A stretch of 64,000 nt of DNA from an uncultured Agrobacterium sp. (GTDB lineage: Bacteria > Pseudomonadota > Alphaproteobacteria > Rhizobiales > Rhizobiaceae), in assembly GCA_913777615.1 (NCBI GenBank), contig CAJYTK010000019.1, forward strand, positions 33,566 through 97,565, in the 5' to 3' direction. Below, piece by piece: positions 35,634-45,153 of this stretch. Below the pieces are notes generated by a model that had not been told where the DNA came from, made no database searches, and was given only the letters and a program-made list of their open reading frames with translations. Both the position numbers and the translations under genes were made by a program. Every line of letters starts with the position of its first letter. The stretch's first letter is position 1.

Positions 35634-37298
35634 TCATGCAAGGCGGCTTTGCGTCTGCTGGGGCAGGAAACGCTTCAGTAGCATATCGATCATGTCCGGG
35701 CTGATGGGCTTCAACATCATGTCGTCCATTCCCGCATCGAGGCAGGCCCGTCGATCACCCTCGAAAGCAAGCGGCACGACCCCGACGATGGGTGTTCTGC
35801 CTTCCGTCAAAGCCTCGATCTGCCTGATGCGCCGGGTAACCTCGAAGGCGTCGATGTCGGGCAGCGTCGTGTCCATAAGCACCAGGACAGGGCTCTCCTT
35901 TTCGAACAGCGCAAGCGCTTCCTGGCCCGTAGGTGCCAGCCGGTATTCGATCTTGAAACCTTCCAGAATTTGCGAAAAGACAATCTGGTTGATCTTGTTG
36001 TCTTCCACCACGAGAACGACGGGGGCCTGTCCGTCGGCGACTTCGTCGTCCATGCCGGTCATCACAACCCAGTCGTCGTCCATGCCGCGACCCTGCTGCA
36101 CGTTTCCAAGCGAGCGAAAATGGCGCGTCAGTCGATTGACAAGAGAGCTTCCGATCTCGAATTCGTCCGCAGTCATGATCTGAACCCCGAATGTCGCAGG
36201 CAGATCGAGACATTGCAGCGGTAGCTCTATATCCACGACGACGAGATCTATGCGCAGACCCATGGAATCGGCCACAGCCAGGAAGGCTTCCTGTTCCGCC
36301 ATGCTCACCGCAACGGCGCAATCTACCCCGACAGCCGACAGCCGTTTGCGGGCGGCCTCACCGGCTTCAGCGTTTGAGACGACCAAAAGAACGCGACGAT
36401 CTTTCAGCACTAGCGATGCTTGGTGGTTCTCGTCGTCCATATAGGAACTTGGGGTAAAGGTCAGATACTCCAGCCCCGGAATGATCCGTCTGCCATCAGG
36501 CTGCGTCACCGCAAATGCGGTGACGTCATCCATGGTTGTGACAAGGAAATGGCTGCCGGGTTTGCCGACCCTGTGCTTTCTGGTGATCACAAGGATCTGC
36601 TCGCCGGTCAGTAATGTCACAAGTTCAGGCAGGACGGCGGGAACGCCAGTCTCTAGAACCTGCTTGTCGATTTCATCGATCGAGGCGGCAAGAGCCTGCG
36701 CGTGAATATCGAAGACGGTGCGACCCAAGATCAGATCGGGCGAGGTTTCGATAAGGGAGCATCCTGCTTTGTTGACGGCGGAGTAGACCCGATTGCGATC
36801 CTTGACGAAGATCGACAGCGGCAAATTATCGAGAATTTCTTCGGTTATCTGCACTCTGGAGACATCGGCACGCCAGTGTTCCTCGCGCCTCTTCTGCTCG
36901 GAAATGTCCGATATGGCGCAGATGCAGAAACCGGATGGTATCCGGCGCTTGGTGAAGCGCAGCCACTTGTCGGCTGGCCGCTGCTCCAGCGTTTCGGAAC
37001 GCTCCGACCAATGGCAGGCCAGCTTCCTGGCAATCCATTCGTCCCGGTCGATCCGTGTGCCGCGCGACACACCCTCGCCAAACCCCGCGCGATCGTAGAA
37101 TGCGCCCAGGACATCCTTCAACCTCGATCCAAGGGCAACATCGCCTTTATCGATCGGCAGCAAAGTGAAAATGCGCTGACTGACGAAAACAAGACGATCA
37201 TCACGATCGTAGATCAGAAGCGCTGCTGAAATTGCATCTCTGACGGCATCTAACAGCGCAGTTTGAATGGCCACGCCATCTGGCGCTAAATCATTCAT
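35634..37298 (-). CDS. PAS-PAS-receiver protein without a kinase domain
   Basis: 554 residues. The N-terminal PAS domains cover about 10-135 and 145-270 (ILDNLPLSIFVKDRNRVYSAVNKAGCSLIE). A degenerate receiver-like segment (LKDRRVLLVVSNAEAGEAARKRLSAVGVDCAVA) lies near 300-400. The C-terminal receiver domain (about 425-545) has VVEDNKINQIVFSQILEGF, Asp476 in LMDTTLPD and Lys530 in MLKPISPD. The usual switch Thr is replaced by Val508. There is no histidine kinase core, so it should act downstream of a kinase or as a signalling scaffold. The neighbour makes c-di-GMP turnover a possible output. Confidence 0.86.
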   Translation of the reverse strand: MNDLAPDGVAIQTALLDAVRDAISAALLIYDRDDRLVFVSQRIFTLLPIDKGDVALGSRLKDVLGAFYDRAGFGEGVSRGTRIDRDEWIARKLACHWSERSETLEQRPADKWLRFTKRRIPSGFCICAISDISEQKRREEHWRADVSRVQITEEILDNLPLSIFVKDRNRVYSAVNKAGCSLIETSPDLILGRTVFDIHAQALAASIDEIDKQVLETGVPAVLPELVTLLTGEQILVITRKHRVGKPGSHFLVTTMDDVTAFAVTQPDGRRIIPGLEYLTFTPSSYMDDENHQASLVLKDRRVLLVVSNAEAGEAARKRLSAVGVDCAVAVSMAEQEAFLAVADSMGLRIDLVVVDIELPLQCLDLPATFGVQIMTADEFEIGSSLVNRLTRHFRSLGNVQQGRGMDDDWVVMTGMDDEVADGQAPVVLVVEDNKINQIVFSQILEGFKIEYRLAPTGQEALALFEKESPVLVLMDTTLPDIDAFEVTRRIRQIEALTEGRTPIVGVVPLAFEGDRRACLDAGMDDMMLKPISPDMIDMLLKRFLPQQTQSRLA

Positions 37299-37635
37299 GA
37301 CAATTCCCTATACACGTCTCCAGAACGCGCTCAACTCATCGTGAAAATCCGCGACGGCAAAAAGCTTCAGTTTTTATGGAAACATGCAGGCAAACTGCTT
37401 GAGAAGTCTTTCCAGGTCATGCAGACGGCGCCCAGCGCTTCCGTTCTGCACTTGTCAGCCACCTTGGAAAGGGGATTGTGTCGATCATTCAAGCATCAAC
37501 AGTCTTAGCGGGCCAAAATTAAGGACGTCTTAAATTACGATAAAAACCTTCATGAGGAAAAACGAACTGAAGGGCTCTCTATGAAGCTTCGCAATTTCGC
37601 TTTCGTCCGGGCAACGAATCCGCGACAATGAACCA
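37299..37635. other. gap between the PAS-receiver gene and mutL
   Basis: About 337 bases that divide divergent genes. TTAAG and CTTAA, five bases apart, form an inverted repeat at 37519-37533. I see no gene; both promoters must lie here. Confidence 0.55.
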
Positions 37636-39456
37636 ATGTCAATCAAGCAGCTTTCAGAAACACTGATCAACCAGATCGCCGCGGGTGAAGTCATCGAGCG
37701 CCCGTCGAGCGCGGCGAAGGAGCTGATCGAAAACGCCATCGACGCAGGAGCGACGCGGATCGAGATCGCAACCGCCGGCGGCGGCAAGGGGCTCGTGCGC
37801 ATCACCGACAATGGATGCGGCATGTCTGCGTCCGATCTGGAGCTTGCAATCCGCCGCCATTGTACGTCGAAGATCTCGTCAACGCTCGACGACATCCGCA
37901 CACTGGGCTTTCGCGGCGAGGCGCTGCCCTCCATTGGTTCGGTTGCCAAGCTGACCATCACCAGCCGAGAGCACGGGGCAAGCGAAGGCGCCGTCATTTC
38001 GGTCAGTGGCGGCAAACTGCTGCCGGTACGACCTGCCGCTGCCAATACCGGCACGATCGTCGAGGTGCGCGACCTGTTCTTCGCAACCCCTGCCCGATTG
38101 AAATTCCTCAAGACCGAAAAGGCAGAAGCGGCGGCGATCACCGAGATCGTCAAGCGGATGGCGATCGCCTTTCCCCACATCCGTTTCGTGCTGTCCGGCA
38201 CGGATCGGTCAACGCTTGAGTTTCCATCCACCGGCGACGATCATCTGGCGCGCATGGCGCAGATCCTTGGAGCCGAGTTCAAGGATAATGCCATCGAGAT
38301 CGATGCCGTGCGCGAAGACGTGACGCTTTCCGGTTTTGCAGGCGTTCCCACTTTCAACCGGGGCAATTCCGCCCATCAATACGTCTTCGTCAATGGTCGC
38401 CCGGTACAGGACAAACTTCTCTTGTCGGCCATCAGAGGCGCTTACGCTGAAACAGTCCCGCACGGCCGGTATCCTGTCGCGGTTCTTTCGCTGACCCTTG
38501 ATCCGGCGCTAGTGGATGTCAATGTGCATCCGGCCAAATCCGATGTGCGCTTTCGCGATCCAGGGCTCGTACGCGGATTGATTGTCGGAGCGATCCGTCA
38601 GGCGCTTGCGCGTGAGGGAGATCGCGCCGCCACCACTGGTGCTTCGCAGATGATGAGTGCTTTCAGGCCGGGCTACAGTCCGTCAACGGTCAGACCGTAC
38701 CCGTCCCAGGCTTGGACGCCGGCCAGCTCCCCTTCCCGGCCCCTTCAGATGTCTCACGACATGGCTCTTCGCGAGCCGGCGCAAGCGCAGTTCGTCGATA
38801 TCACCATGCCCACGGCCCGATCCGACATTTTCACGTCGCGGGAGGAAGAAACCATTGCCGTCTCAGAGCCTTCACGCTATTCGCTCGGCGCGGCGCGCGC
38901 GCAGGTTCACGCCAATTACATCGTGGCCCAGACCGATGACGGGCTGGTGATCGTCGATCAGCACGCCGCGCATGAACGTCTCGTCTTCGAGGAAATCCGC
39001 AAGGCGCTGCATGCGAAGCGTCCTGCCTCGCAGGTGCTCCTCATCCCTGAAATCATCGACCTGCCGGAAGAGGATTGCGACCGGCTGATGGAGCATGCGC
39101 CGGGCTTCGACAAGATGGGGCTTTCGATCGAGCGGTTTGGGCCGGGCGCGGTTGCGGTTCGCGAGACGCCTGCGATGCTGGGAGAGGTCAACGTCCAGGG
39201 GCTTGTGCGACAACTGGCCGATGAAATCGCCGAGTGGGATACGGCAAGCAGCCTTTCCAGCAAGCTGGAATACGTGGCCGCAACCATGGCCTGCCACGGA
39301 TCTGTTCGATCCGGACGGCGGATGCGTCCAGAGGAGATGAATGCGCTTTTGCGCCAGATGGAAAACACGCCGGGGTCCGGCCAATGCAATCATGGACGAC
39401 CCACCTATATCGAACTCAAACTCGCCGATATCGAAAAGCTGTTTGGCAGAAGTTGA
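37636..39456 (+). CDS. mutL: DNA mismatch repair protein MutL
   Basis: 606 residues. GHKL ATPase motifs: [38 protein letters not shown], and [13 protein letters not shown]. Then [15 protein letters not shown], a Pro/Ser-rich linker near 335-400 and a C-terminal dimerisation domain ending [16 protein letters not shown]. MutL couples MutS mismatch recognition to downstream repair. No MutS or MutH gene is in the window. Confidence 0.97.
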   Translation: MSIKQLSETLINQIAAGEVIERPSSAAKELIENAIDAGATRIEIATAGGGKGLVRITDNGCGMSASDLELAIRRHCTSKISSTLDDIRTLGFRGEALPSIGSVAKLTITSREHGASEGAVISVSGGKLLPVRPAAANTGTIVEVRDLFFATPARLKFLKTEKAEAAAITEIVKRMAIAFPHIRFVLSGTDRSTLEFPSTGDDHLARMAQILGAEFKDNAIEIDAVREDVTLSGFAGVPTFNRGNSAHQYVFVNGRPVQDKLLLSAIRGAYAETVPHGRYPVAVLSLTLDPALVDVNVHPAKSDVRFRDPGLVRGLIVGAIRQALAREGDRAATTGASQMMSAFRPGYSPSTVRPYPSQAWTPASSPSRPLQMSHDMALREPAQAQFVDITMPTARSDIFTSREEETIAVSEPSRYSLGAARAQVHANYIVAQTDDGLVIVDQHAAHERLVFEEIRKALHAKRPASQVLLIPEIIDLPEEDCDRLMEHAPGFDKMGLSIERFGPGAVAVRETPAMLGEVNVQGLVRQLADEIAEWDTASSLSSKLEYVAATMACHGSVRSGRRMRPEEMNALLRQMENTPGSGQCNHGRPTYIELKLADIEKLFGRS

Positions 39457-39603
39457 GCGCACGGGGCGAACTGAATATGACGTTCGACGTAGCTATGCGG
39501 CCGCACCGATGGTCACATGTGCAAGATCTGACCACTAGAATTGCAGGCTGTGTAGGAATAGAGATCGCATCCACATATGAGAAGACCGAGGAGACGGACG
39601 CGG

Positions 39604-39834
39604 ATGAACAGATTTGACGGTGGGCTGCGGGAAGCGAAGATCGAATATCTCGATGGGGACCTGCGTGTCATCCAGAGCGGCTCCTACGTGGTCTGCGCCA
39701 TGACGGGTGCTCAGATTCCGGTCGATGAGTTACGCTACTGGAGTGTCGTGCGTCAGGAGCCCTATGCCGATGCGGCAGCGTCGGTCGAGGCGGAAAAGCG
39801 GGCGGGTGCTTTACCGAACCAGAAACGGGCTTGA
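39604..39834 (+). CDS. DUF2093 domain protein
   Basis: 76 residues. MNRFDGGLREAKIEYLDGDLRVIQSGSYVVCAMTGAQIPVDELRYWSVVRQEPY is the DUF2093 pattern, a small alphaproteobacterial family with CAMTG and IPVDELRYWSV. Its role is unknown; it is often near lpxK in rhizobia. Here it is 50 bases upstream of the DUF350 gene. Confidence 0.87.
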   Translation: MNRFDGGLREAKIEYLDGDLRVIQSGSYVVCAMTGAQIPVDELRYWSVVRQEPYADAAASVEAEKRAGALPNQKRA

Positions 39835-39885
39835 GCCCAGTATTTCCGGCGCCACTGCATACATCATTATTGCGAGAGATTTCAA

Positions 39886-40287
39886 ATGTTCGGATATGTC
39901 GTTGGCCTGCCTGCCTTTGCGAGCTATTTCGCGGTGGGTCTTTTTGCCTACGCGGTCTTTGCCAGCGTCTATACAAGACTGACACCCCATGATGAAATCG
40001 GCCTCATCCGCTCGGGCAATCTCTCCGCAACCATCGCTTTTCTCGGTGCCCTAGTCGGCTTCGGTCTTCCCATGGCATCGGCAGCAGCGAACTCCGTCAA
40101 TATCGTCGATTTCATTATCTGGTCGGCTATCGGTATCGTCGTACAGATCCTCGCTTTCTACATTGCCCGCGCCAGCCTCCCCGGGATCCATGACAAGATC
40201 AGCCGTGGAGAGATGTCCGCAGGCGTTTGGGGCGGCGGAATCGCGCTTATCATTGGCATTCTCAATGCCGCCTGCATGACATACTGA
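39886..40287 (+). CDS. DUF350 membrane protein
   Basis: 133 residues with four membrane helices: FASYFAVGLFAYAVFASVYTRL, SATIAFLGALVGFGLPMA, FIIWSAIGIVVQILAFYIARA, GGGIALIIGILNAACMTY. This matches DUF350/YjfL-type proteins of unknown function. It is followed after 11 bases by a DUF1190 lipoprotein and an ATP-grasp gene, an association also seen in the E. coli yjfLMC group. Confidence 0.88.
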   Translation: MFGYVVGLPAFASYFAVGLFAYAVFASVYTRLTPHDEIGLIRSGNLSATIAFLGALVGFGLPMASAAANSVNIVDFIIWSAIGIVVQILAFYIARASLPGIHDKISRGEMSAGVWGGGIALIIGILNAACMTY

Positions 40288-40298
40288 GGAGACTTCGC

Positions 40299-40925
40299 AT
40301 GAAAAGACGCATGCGAAGCCATGCACGGCCGATGCTGTCATTGGGAACCATTACCGTCTCGAGCCTTGCTCTGGCGAGTTGTGGCGAGCAGTCTCCGGAT
40401 GCCTTCGTCTTCAAGTCCCCTCAGCAATGCGTGATGAGCGGGATCGGCGCAGATGTCTGCGACATCGCCTTTCGCGATGCGATGAAGGACTACGGTCAGA
40501 ACGCTCCGCGTTTTGCAAATCAGACGGCCTGTGAAGACAGTTTCGGCACCGATCTTTGCACGCGCTCGGCTCGTAGTCCGCAAGACACCGCGCCCTTCAT
40601 CCCGGTGCTGACCGGCTTTTACCTGTCGCGCAACGTTCGCTCCATGGCGGATTACGATGCGGACCGAAAACGCCAGGAGGAAGAGGAACAGGCGCCTGAA
40701 AGTTCCGGCGGTGGGGGAAGCAGCGGTGGCGGATCGTTCCGTTTCGGTAGCGGTTCGGCGGTCTACAAGGACCGTCGAGACACCGCTATGGTCGCACGTA
40801 GCAAGGCAGGCGAAGGCGGAAGCAACGCCTACCGGCTTCTCAGCAATGTCAGCTATGGCGTTCCTGAAACCACGGCGCGCAGCGGGTTTGGCCATTGGGA
40901 GTCGTCGAGGCGTTACGGCAGTTGA
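40299..40925 (+). CDS. DUF1190-family lipoprotein
   Basis: 208 residues from the ATG at 40299, with GAGGAGA upstream. The signal peptide ends in the lipobox LASC with Cys28, then GEQSPDAFVFKSPQQCVMSGIGADVCDIAFRDA, with Cys pairs typical of DUF1190 (YjfM-like). The C-terminal third is Gly/Ser-rich (SSGGGGSSGGGSFRFGSG). It should sit at an envelope membrane. It ends directly before the ATP-grasp start. Confidence 0.88.
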   Translation: MKRRMRSHARPMLSLGTITVSSLALASCGEQSPDAFVFKSPQQCVMSGIGADVCDIAFRDAMKDYGQNAPRFANQTACEDSFGTDLCTRSARSPQDTAPFIPVLTGFYLSRNVRSMADYDADRKRQEEEEQAPESSGGGGSSGGGSFRFGSGSAVYKDRRDTAMVARSKAGEGGSNAYRLLSNVSYGVPETTARSGFGHWESSRRYGS

Positions 40926-42083
40926 ATGAGGCGCATCTCCCTTCCCGAAAGACCTGACTGGCGCGAACAGGCACGATCCGTCGGCTTCGGCTTTCACGAG
41001 ATGTATGGAGAGCCTTATTGGGTGGACGATGCTGCCTATGTTTTTAGCTTCGATCAGATCGAAGAGAATATAGAAGGGCCGTCGCAAGAGCTTCATGAAA
41101 TGTGCATGGATCTCGTCGCCGATGTCATCGAAAGCGAGGAGACGCTCGAAAAGCTCCGCATTCCGGAAGAGATGAGAGATGCGGTCCGACAGTCGTGGCT
41201 ACGCGGCGACCGCCATCTCTACGGACGGTTCGATCTCGCCTACACAGGTGAAGGGCCCGCCAAGCTTCTCGAATATAATGCCGACACTCCAACCTCGATT
41301 TTCGAAAGTGCTTATTTTCAGTATGACTGGCTGACCGATCGCATTAACGCAGGCGTACTGCCGGAGGGTGCGGACCAGTTCAACTCTCTTCAGGAAAACC
41401 TGATCGAAGCGTTCGGTCATTTTCCGACGACCAGCATCTTTCATTTCTCGGCCCTGCTCGACAATGAAGAGGACCGCGGAACGACGACCTATCTGATGGA
41501 CTGCGCCATGCAGGCCGGCCATCAAGTAGAACTCATCGACATACGCGATATCGGTGTGGATCGCGCAGGTCGCTTCACCGATCTGAAGGATCGCTTGATC
41601 GAGCGCTGTTTCAAGCTCTACCCTTGGGAAGTGATGTTCAAGGAGCCGTTCGCGACCCATCTTCGACATGCCAGCGGCATTTTTGTCGAACCGATGTGGA
41701 AGTCCATCCTGTCCAACAAAGGTATCCTTCCCTTGTTGTGGGAGCGTCATAGAGGCCATCCGAACCTCCTTGAGAGCTACTTTGCCGGAGATTGCGAGGC
41801 ACAGAGCCTCGCCGATTATGTGAAGAAGCCCCTCTTTTCTCGAGAAGGCGAAAGCATCTCCCTGTTTGAGGGCCAACGACTGGTCGCCGAAAACCCCGGC
41901 ATCTACGGCGCGGAGGGCTATGTCATTCAGGCAATGACGCCGCTCTTCGATGTGGATAATGTTCACGCCATTCTCGGAAGCTGGATCGTGGGCGATGCAG
42001 CGTGCGGCCTGAGTATCCGCGAAGATGAAAGCCGTATCACCACCAACCTTTCGCGCTTCGTGCCACATGTCATCGTCGACTGA
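40926..42083 (+). CDS. glutathionylspermidine synthase-like ATP-grasp protein
   Basis: 385 residues. GFGFHEMYGEPYWVDDAAYVFSFDQIEENIE, LYGRFDLAYTGEGPAKLLEYNADTPTSIFESAYFQ and PLLWERHRGHPNLLESYF are blocks of the GSP synthase-type ATP-grasp family (YjfC-like). Such enzymes make amide bonds. True glutathionylspermidine synthase also has an amidase domain, absent here, so the acceptor is unknown. It follows the DUF1190 stop with no gap. Confidence 0.9.
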   Translation: MRRISLPERPDWREQARSVGFGFHEMYGEPYWVDDAAYVFSFDQIEENIEGPSQELHEMCMDLVADVIESEETLEKLRIPEEMRDAVRQSWLRGDRHLYGRFDLAYTGEGPAKLLEYNADTPTSIFESAYFQYDWLTDRINAGVLPEGADQFNSLQENLIEAFGHFPTTSIFHFSALLDNEEDRGTTTYLMDCAMQAGHQVELIDIRDIGVDRAGRFTDLKDRLIERCFKLYPWEVMFKEPFATHLRHASGIFVEPMWKSILSNKGILPLLWERHRGHPNLLESYFAGDCEAQSLADYVKKPLFSREGESISLFEGQRLVAENPGIYGAEGYVIQAMTPLFDVDNVHAILGSWIVGDAACGLSIREDESRITTNLSRFVPHVIVD

Positions 42084-42193
42084 GGACGGCGATATCCGGA
42101 TCCCAACTTTGTCGGCCCATTTTCGGAACCATCAGGAGCCCGCCAGGTTCGGTGTGCCGTGCTATGACCAGCACCAACATTTGGGAGATACAC

Positions 42194-42691
42194 ATGGCAG
42201 AGAAGAAGCTCGACGATCTTTTCTATGATACGCTGAAGGACATCTATTTTGCGGAACGCCAGATATTGAAGGCGCTCCCCAAAATGGCGCGCGCAGCCAG
42301 CAGCGACAAGCTGAAAGCGGCATTCGAAAAGCACAAGGAAGAAACCCAGGGCCAGATCGAGCGCCTCCAGGAAATCTTCGAAATCATCGGCAAGCGCGCC
42401 CAGGGAAAAACCTGTGAAGCAATCCAGGGTATCATCGCAGAAGGCGAAGAGATCATGGAAGATTTCAAAGGAAGCCCAGCGCTCGACGCGGGCTTGATCT
42501 CGTCGGCGCAGGCGGTCGAACACTACGAGATGGCGCGTTACGGCACGCTCAAAGCCTGGGCGCAGCAGCTCGGGCACAAGCAGGCCGTCCAGTTGCTTGA
42601 TGCAACGTTGAAAGAAGAGACGAAGACAGATGACGACCTCTCTTTACTGGCGACCGAGTCCTTGAACGCAGCCGGCAAGAAAGCCGCCTGA
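42194..42691 (+). CDS. DUF892/YciF-type ferritin-like protein
   Basis: 165 residues from the ATG at 42194, with TTGGGAG upstream. All-helical: LDDLFYDTLKDIYFAERQILKALPKMARAASSDKLKAAFEKHKEETQGQIERLQEIFE, then AVEHYEMARYGTLKAWAQQLG. The spaced Glu and EHYE residues suit a diiron four-helix bundle. YciE/YciF-type proteins are stress-associated in enterobacteria. It is 110 bases after the ATP-grasp gene and ends at a strong terminator, so it may close the same transcript. Confidence 0.9.
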   Translation: MAEKKLDDLFYDTLKDIYFAERQILKALPKMARAASSDKLKAAFEKHKEETQGQIERLQEIFEIIGKRAQGKTCEAIQGIIAEGEEIMEDFKGSPALDAGLISSAQAVEHYEMARYGTLKAWAQQLGHKQAVQLLDATLKEETKTDDDLSLLATESLNAAGKKAA

Positions 42692-42708
42692 CATCATTCC
42701 AGTCATTC

Positions 42709-42738
42709 AAAAAGCCGGAGCACTCGCTCCGGCTTTTT
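42709..42738. terminator. bidirectional rho-independent terminator
   Basis: AAAAAGCCGGAG, six bases, CTCCGGCTTTTT: perfect stem with A and T runs on both sides. It separates the DUF892 gene from the minus-strand operon. Confidence 0.92.
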
Positions 42739-42788
42739 CGTGCGACCAGCGCAGCCAGTCCGCCCAACGTCAAGAATGTTCAGGCGCT

Positions 42789-43103
42789 TTATGGCGCCTG
42801 GGTCGATGGATTTTTATCGACGCCTTCGGTCGGTGGCGTTGCGCCGGATGGCGGGTTGTTATCGAAACTCTGTCCGCCCTGCGCACCGGGATTGAGCGTC
42901 TGACTGGATGTGGCGGGGCCTGGTGGTGGCGGCGTTTCCGTCGTCGCAGGGGCGGTGCTCTCACCCCATATTTCTGCGACCAGCCAAACGGCGAGTGCCA
43001 GAAACAGGCTGATGACGAGAATGGCCAGAACTGGCTTACCCTTGAAGCCCTGACGGGTTTCTCGCGGCGTGAATGTCTTCTTCTCCACGTTCGGTTGCTG
43101 CAT
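42789..43103 (-). CDS. small membrane protein with a Pro/Thr-rich tail
   Basis: 104 residues with AGGAGG upstream. A basic N-terminus (KKTFTPRETRQGFKGKPV) precedes one helix (LAILVISLFLALAVWLVAEIWG) and an extracytoplasmic, disordered tail rich in Pro, Thr, Ser and Gly. I do not recognise a family. It is downstream of lpxK on the same strand by 108 bases. Confidence 0.75.
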   Translation of the reverse strand: MQQPNVEKKTFTPRETRQGFKGKPVLAILVISLFLALAVWLVAEIWGESTAPATTETPPPPGPATSSQTLNPGAQGGQSFDNNPPSGATPPTEGVDKNPSTQAP

Positions 43104-43211
43104 ATCTCTCCTCCTGGGATCAGAGCCCGGCTGGGGCCTACTGTGGAGTAAAAGGGCTGCAACGGCCGATTGTTCCTTGCCCTTGCCGATATGCGGAAGA
43201 AGGCTCTCTAT

Positions 43212-44243
43212 CTATTTCTGACGCAGTCGGCGCGCACGGCAGTTTTCAAAGGCCGTATCGATCATCGTTGAGGCCGCTTGAGGATCGTCGAAGACCATGT
43301 CGATCTCAACAACCTGGCTCATCCAGAGAAGCTCAGCCGCCGGCCCGGTTTTGCCCAAAAGCCGCACGGCATCCTTGGCTGTCGTCAGCGGCATGAGATC
43401 CTGTTTCTTCGCTTCTTCCATCAGATCGGCTAGTTCATCGTCGCTGAACTGATGATGATCGGGAAACGATCGTCGAACGACGATTTCCGCATTGAGAGCT
43501 TCGGCCGTGCGGTAAAACTTGGTGGGATCGGCAATACCGGCAAAGGCCAGAACACGTTTTCCAGCAATGCCTGGCAAGGGACGCGGCTGCGTGGAGGACA
43601 CAAAGACAGGCTTTGCCGCACGGGCTGCGGTACGAATGATCGCATCTGCCTCCTGCCCGTCCCCCACCTTCAGGAGAGCCGAGGACTGCCGGATCTGTTC
43701 GTCCAGCGGCGCACGCACCGGGCCACCCGGCACGAGATGTCCGTTGCCTATCCCGCGCCGCGTATCGATAACGAGCAGGGCGTAATCCAGTGTCAGCCGG
43801 GCGCTCTGAAAACCGTCATCCATCACGATCAGATCGACGCCCTCCCTGACCAGCCGCTCGGCACCCTCGATGCGCCTGCGTGAAATGACCGTCGTTGCTT
43901 CGCGTGCCAGTAGAAGCGGCTCGTCGCCGACAGCAGCGGAGCGATGGTGATCCGGATCGACCAGCGTCGTCACGTCAAGCGTGCCGCCATAGCCGCGGCT
44001 GAGGAAGCCGGGCTTCAAACCCCTGTCGAGTGCCGCGCGGGCAATAGCGATTGCCGTGGGTGTCTTTCCTGCCCCGCCGACGGTGAAATTGCCAATGCAG
44101 ATCACTGGAACGGGAACCGAGGCGCGCTTGGCCGTCTTCATCCGTCGACCAGCCACACGGCCGTAGAGATATGAAAAGGGACTTAGTGCCCATGCTTCCC
44201 AGCCAGCTTTTCTCCACCAGAAAGGCGGCGCTTCAGACACCAT
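43212..44243 (-). CDS. lpxK: tetraacyldisaccharide 4'-kinase
   Basis: 343 residues. [28 protein letters not shown] leads to [21 protein letters not shown] (Walker A at 54-61), GFLSRGYGG, and [13 protein letters not shown] (Walker B-type). LpxK phosphorylates the lipid A disaccharide at the 4' position at the inner membrane. It lies in a minus-strand block with an HAD phosphatase, waaA, DUF4170, cysQ-like and pmbA genes. Confidence 0.96.
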   Translation of the reverse strand: MVSEAPPFWWRKAGWEAWALSPFSYLYGRVAGRRMKTAKRASVPVPVICIGNFTVGGAGKTPTAIAIARAALDRGLKPGFLSRGYGGTLDVTTLVDPDHHRSAAVGDEPLLLAREATTVISRRRIEGAERLVREGVDLIVMDDGFQSARLTLDYALLVIDTRRGIGNGHLVPGGPVRAPLDEQIRQSSALLKVGDGQEADAIIRTAARAAKPVFVSSTQPRPLPGIAGKRVLAFAGIADPTKFYRTAEALNAEIVVRRSFPDHHQFSDDELADLMEEAKKQDLMPLTTAKDAVRLLGKTGPAAELLWMSQVVEIDMVFDDPQAASTMIDTAFENCRARRLRQK

Positions 44244-44409
44244 TGGCGTATCAACTCCATGGGCACATTTATGGTAGCAAGAGCTACAACATGTCGCGCA
44301 AAAGTGTCCAGCGTTTTGCGACGATAAGGTGCGCTACACATCAAAGGGAAAGATCGCCAGACGCATATAAATCCCAGAAAAGAAACGACATTGCAAAGCC
44401 TGTCCGAAA

Positions 44410-45150
44410 TCAGACAGAGGCGCGTTCCGGCAGCAATGCCTCTATTCCGGTAATATCGTCGAAGCAGTAATCGCAATCGGCAGACAAGCTTTCGCGCGAG
44501 CCAGTGCCCGTCAGCACACCGACACGCAAGCCTGCACCGGCATTGCGAGCCATATGCAGATCGTGATTGTTATCGCCGACCATTGCGACGCGCTCCGGCG
44601 TCAGGCCGATCGCCTCGCAGAAGCCGAGGACCATGCCTGGCTGCGGCTTGACGCCGTAACCACTGTCATAGCCTGCGACGAAATCGAGATGGACATCGAA
44701 GCCGAAACGTTTGGCCGTCTCGCGAATGGAGGCTTCGTTATCGCTCGAAGCAATGCCAAGCTTATAGCCCCTGTCCTTAAGTCGCCCGAAGAAGGACTTG
44801 AGATCTGTGACGGCCACAGACTGGCTTGCTGCCGCAGTGAAAAGGCGATCGAGGCGTTCGGTCAAAGGCTTTAGATCACAAGGCGACCCCGCAGCAATCA
44901 ATCCTGCGGCAATTTCTGCCGTATTGCCAGCCGCGAGCAGGCTGTCGGGCTTAACATGTCCTTTGACGGGGTCCATGCCGCATGCGAGCAGAAGCCGATC
45001 GGCAAGCTCCCCATCGCCCTTGGCTGCAATGGATGCGAGTTCACGATTAACTGGCCCCCAACTGGCGTCGTAACCGATCAGCGTACCGTCCTTATCGAAA
45101 AGGACCGCGGCGATGGCGGCAGTGGATTTCTGTGAAACCTGTTCGGCCAA
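44410..45150 (-). CDS. HAD-family phosphatase (phosphoglycolate phosphatase-like)
   Basis: 246 residues, starting TTG three bases after the waaA stop codon. Motif I is LFDKDGTL (17-24) with Asp19 and Asp21, and the fold continues with LGIASSDNEASIRETA and GDNNHDLHMARNAGAGLRVGVLTG. This is HAD subfamily IA; substrate is not evident. Its place between waaA and lpxK fits an envelope sugar phosphate, but a housekeeping role is possible. Confidence 0.85.
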   Translation of the reverse strand: MAEQVSQKSTAAIAAVLFDKDGTLIGYDASWGPVNRELASIAAKGDGELADRLLLACGMDPVKGHVKPDSLLAAGNTAEIAAGLIAAGSPCDLKPLTERLDRLFTAAASQSVAVTDLKSFFGRLKDRGYKLGIASSDNEASIRETAKRFGFDVHLDFVAGYDSGYGVKPQPGMVLGFCEAIGLTPERVAMVGDNNHDLHMARNAGAGLRVGVLTGTGSRESLSADCDYCFDDITGIEALLPERASV

Positions 45151-45153
45151 CTT

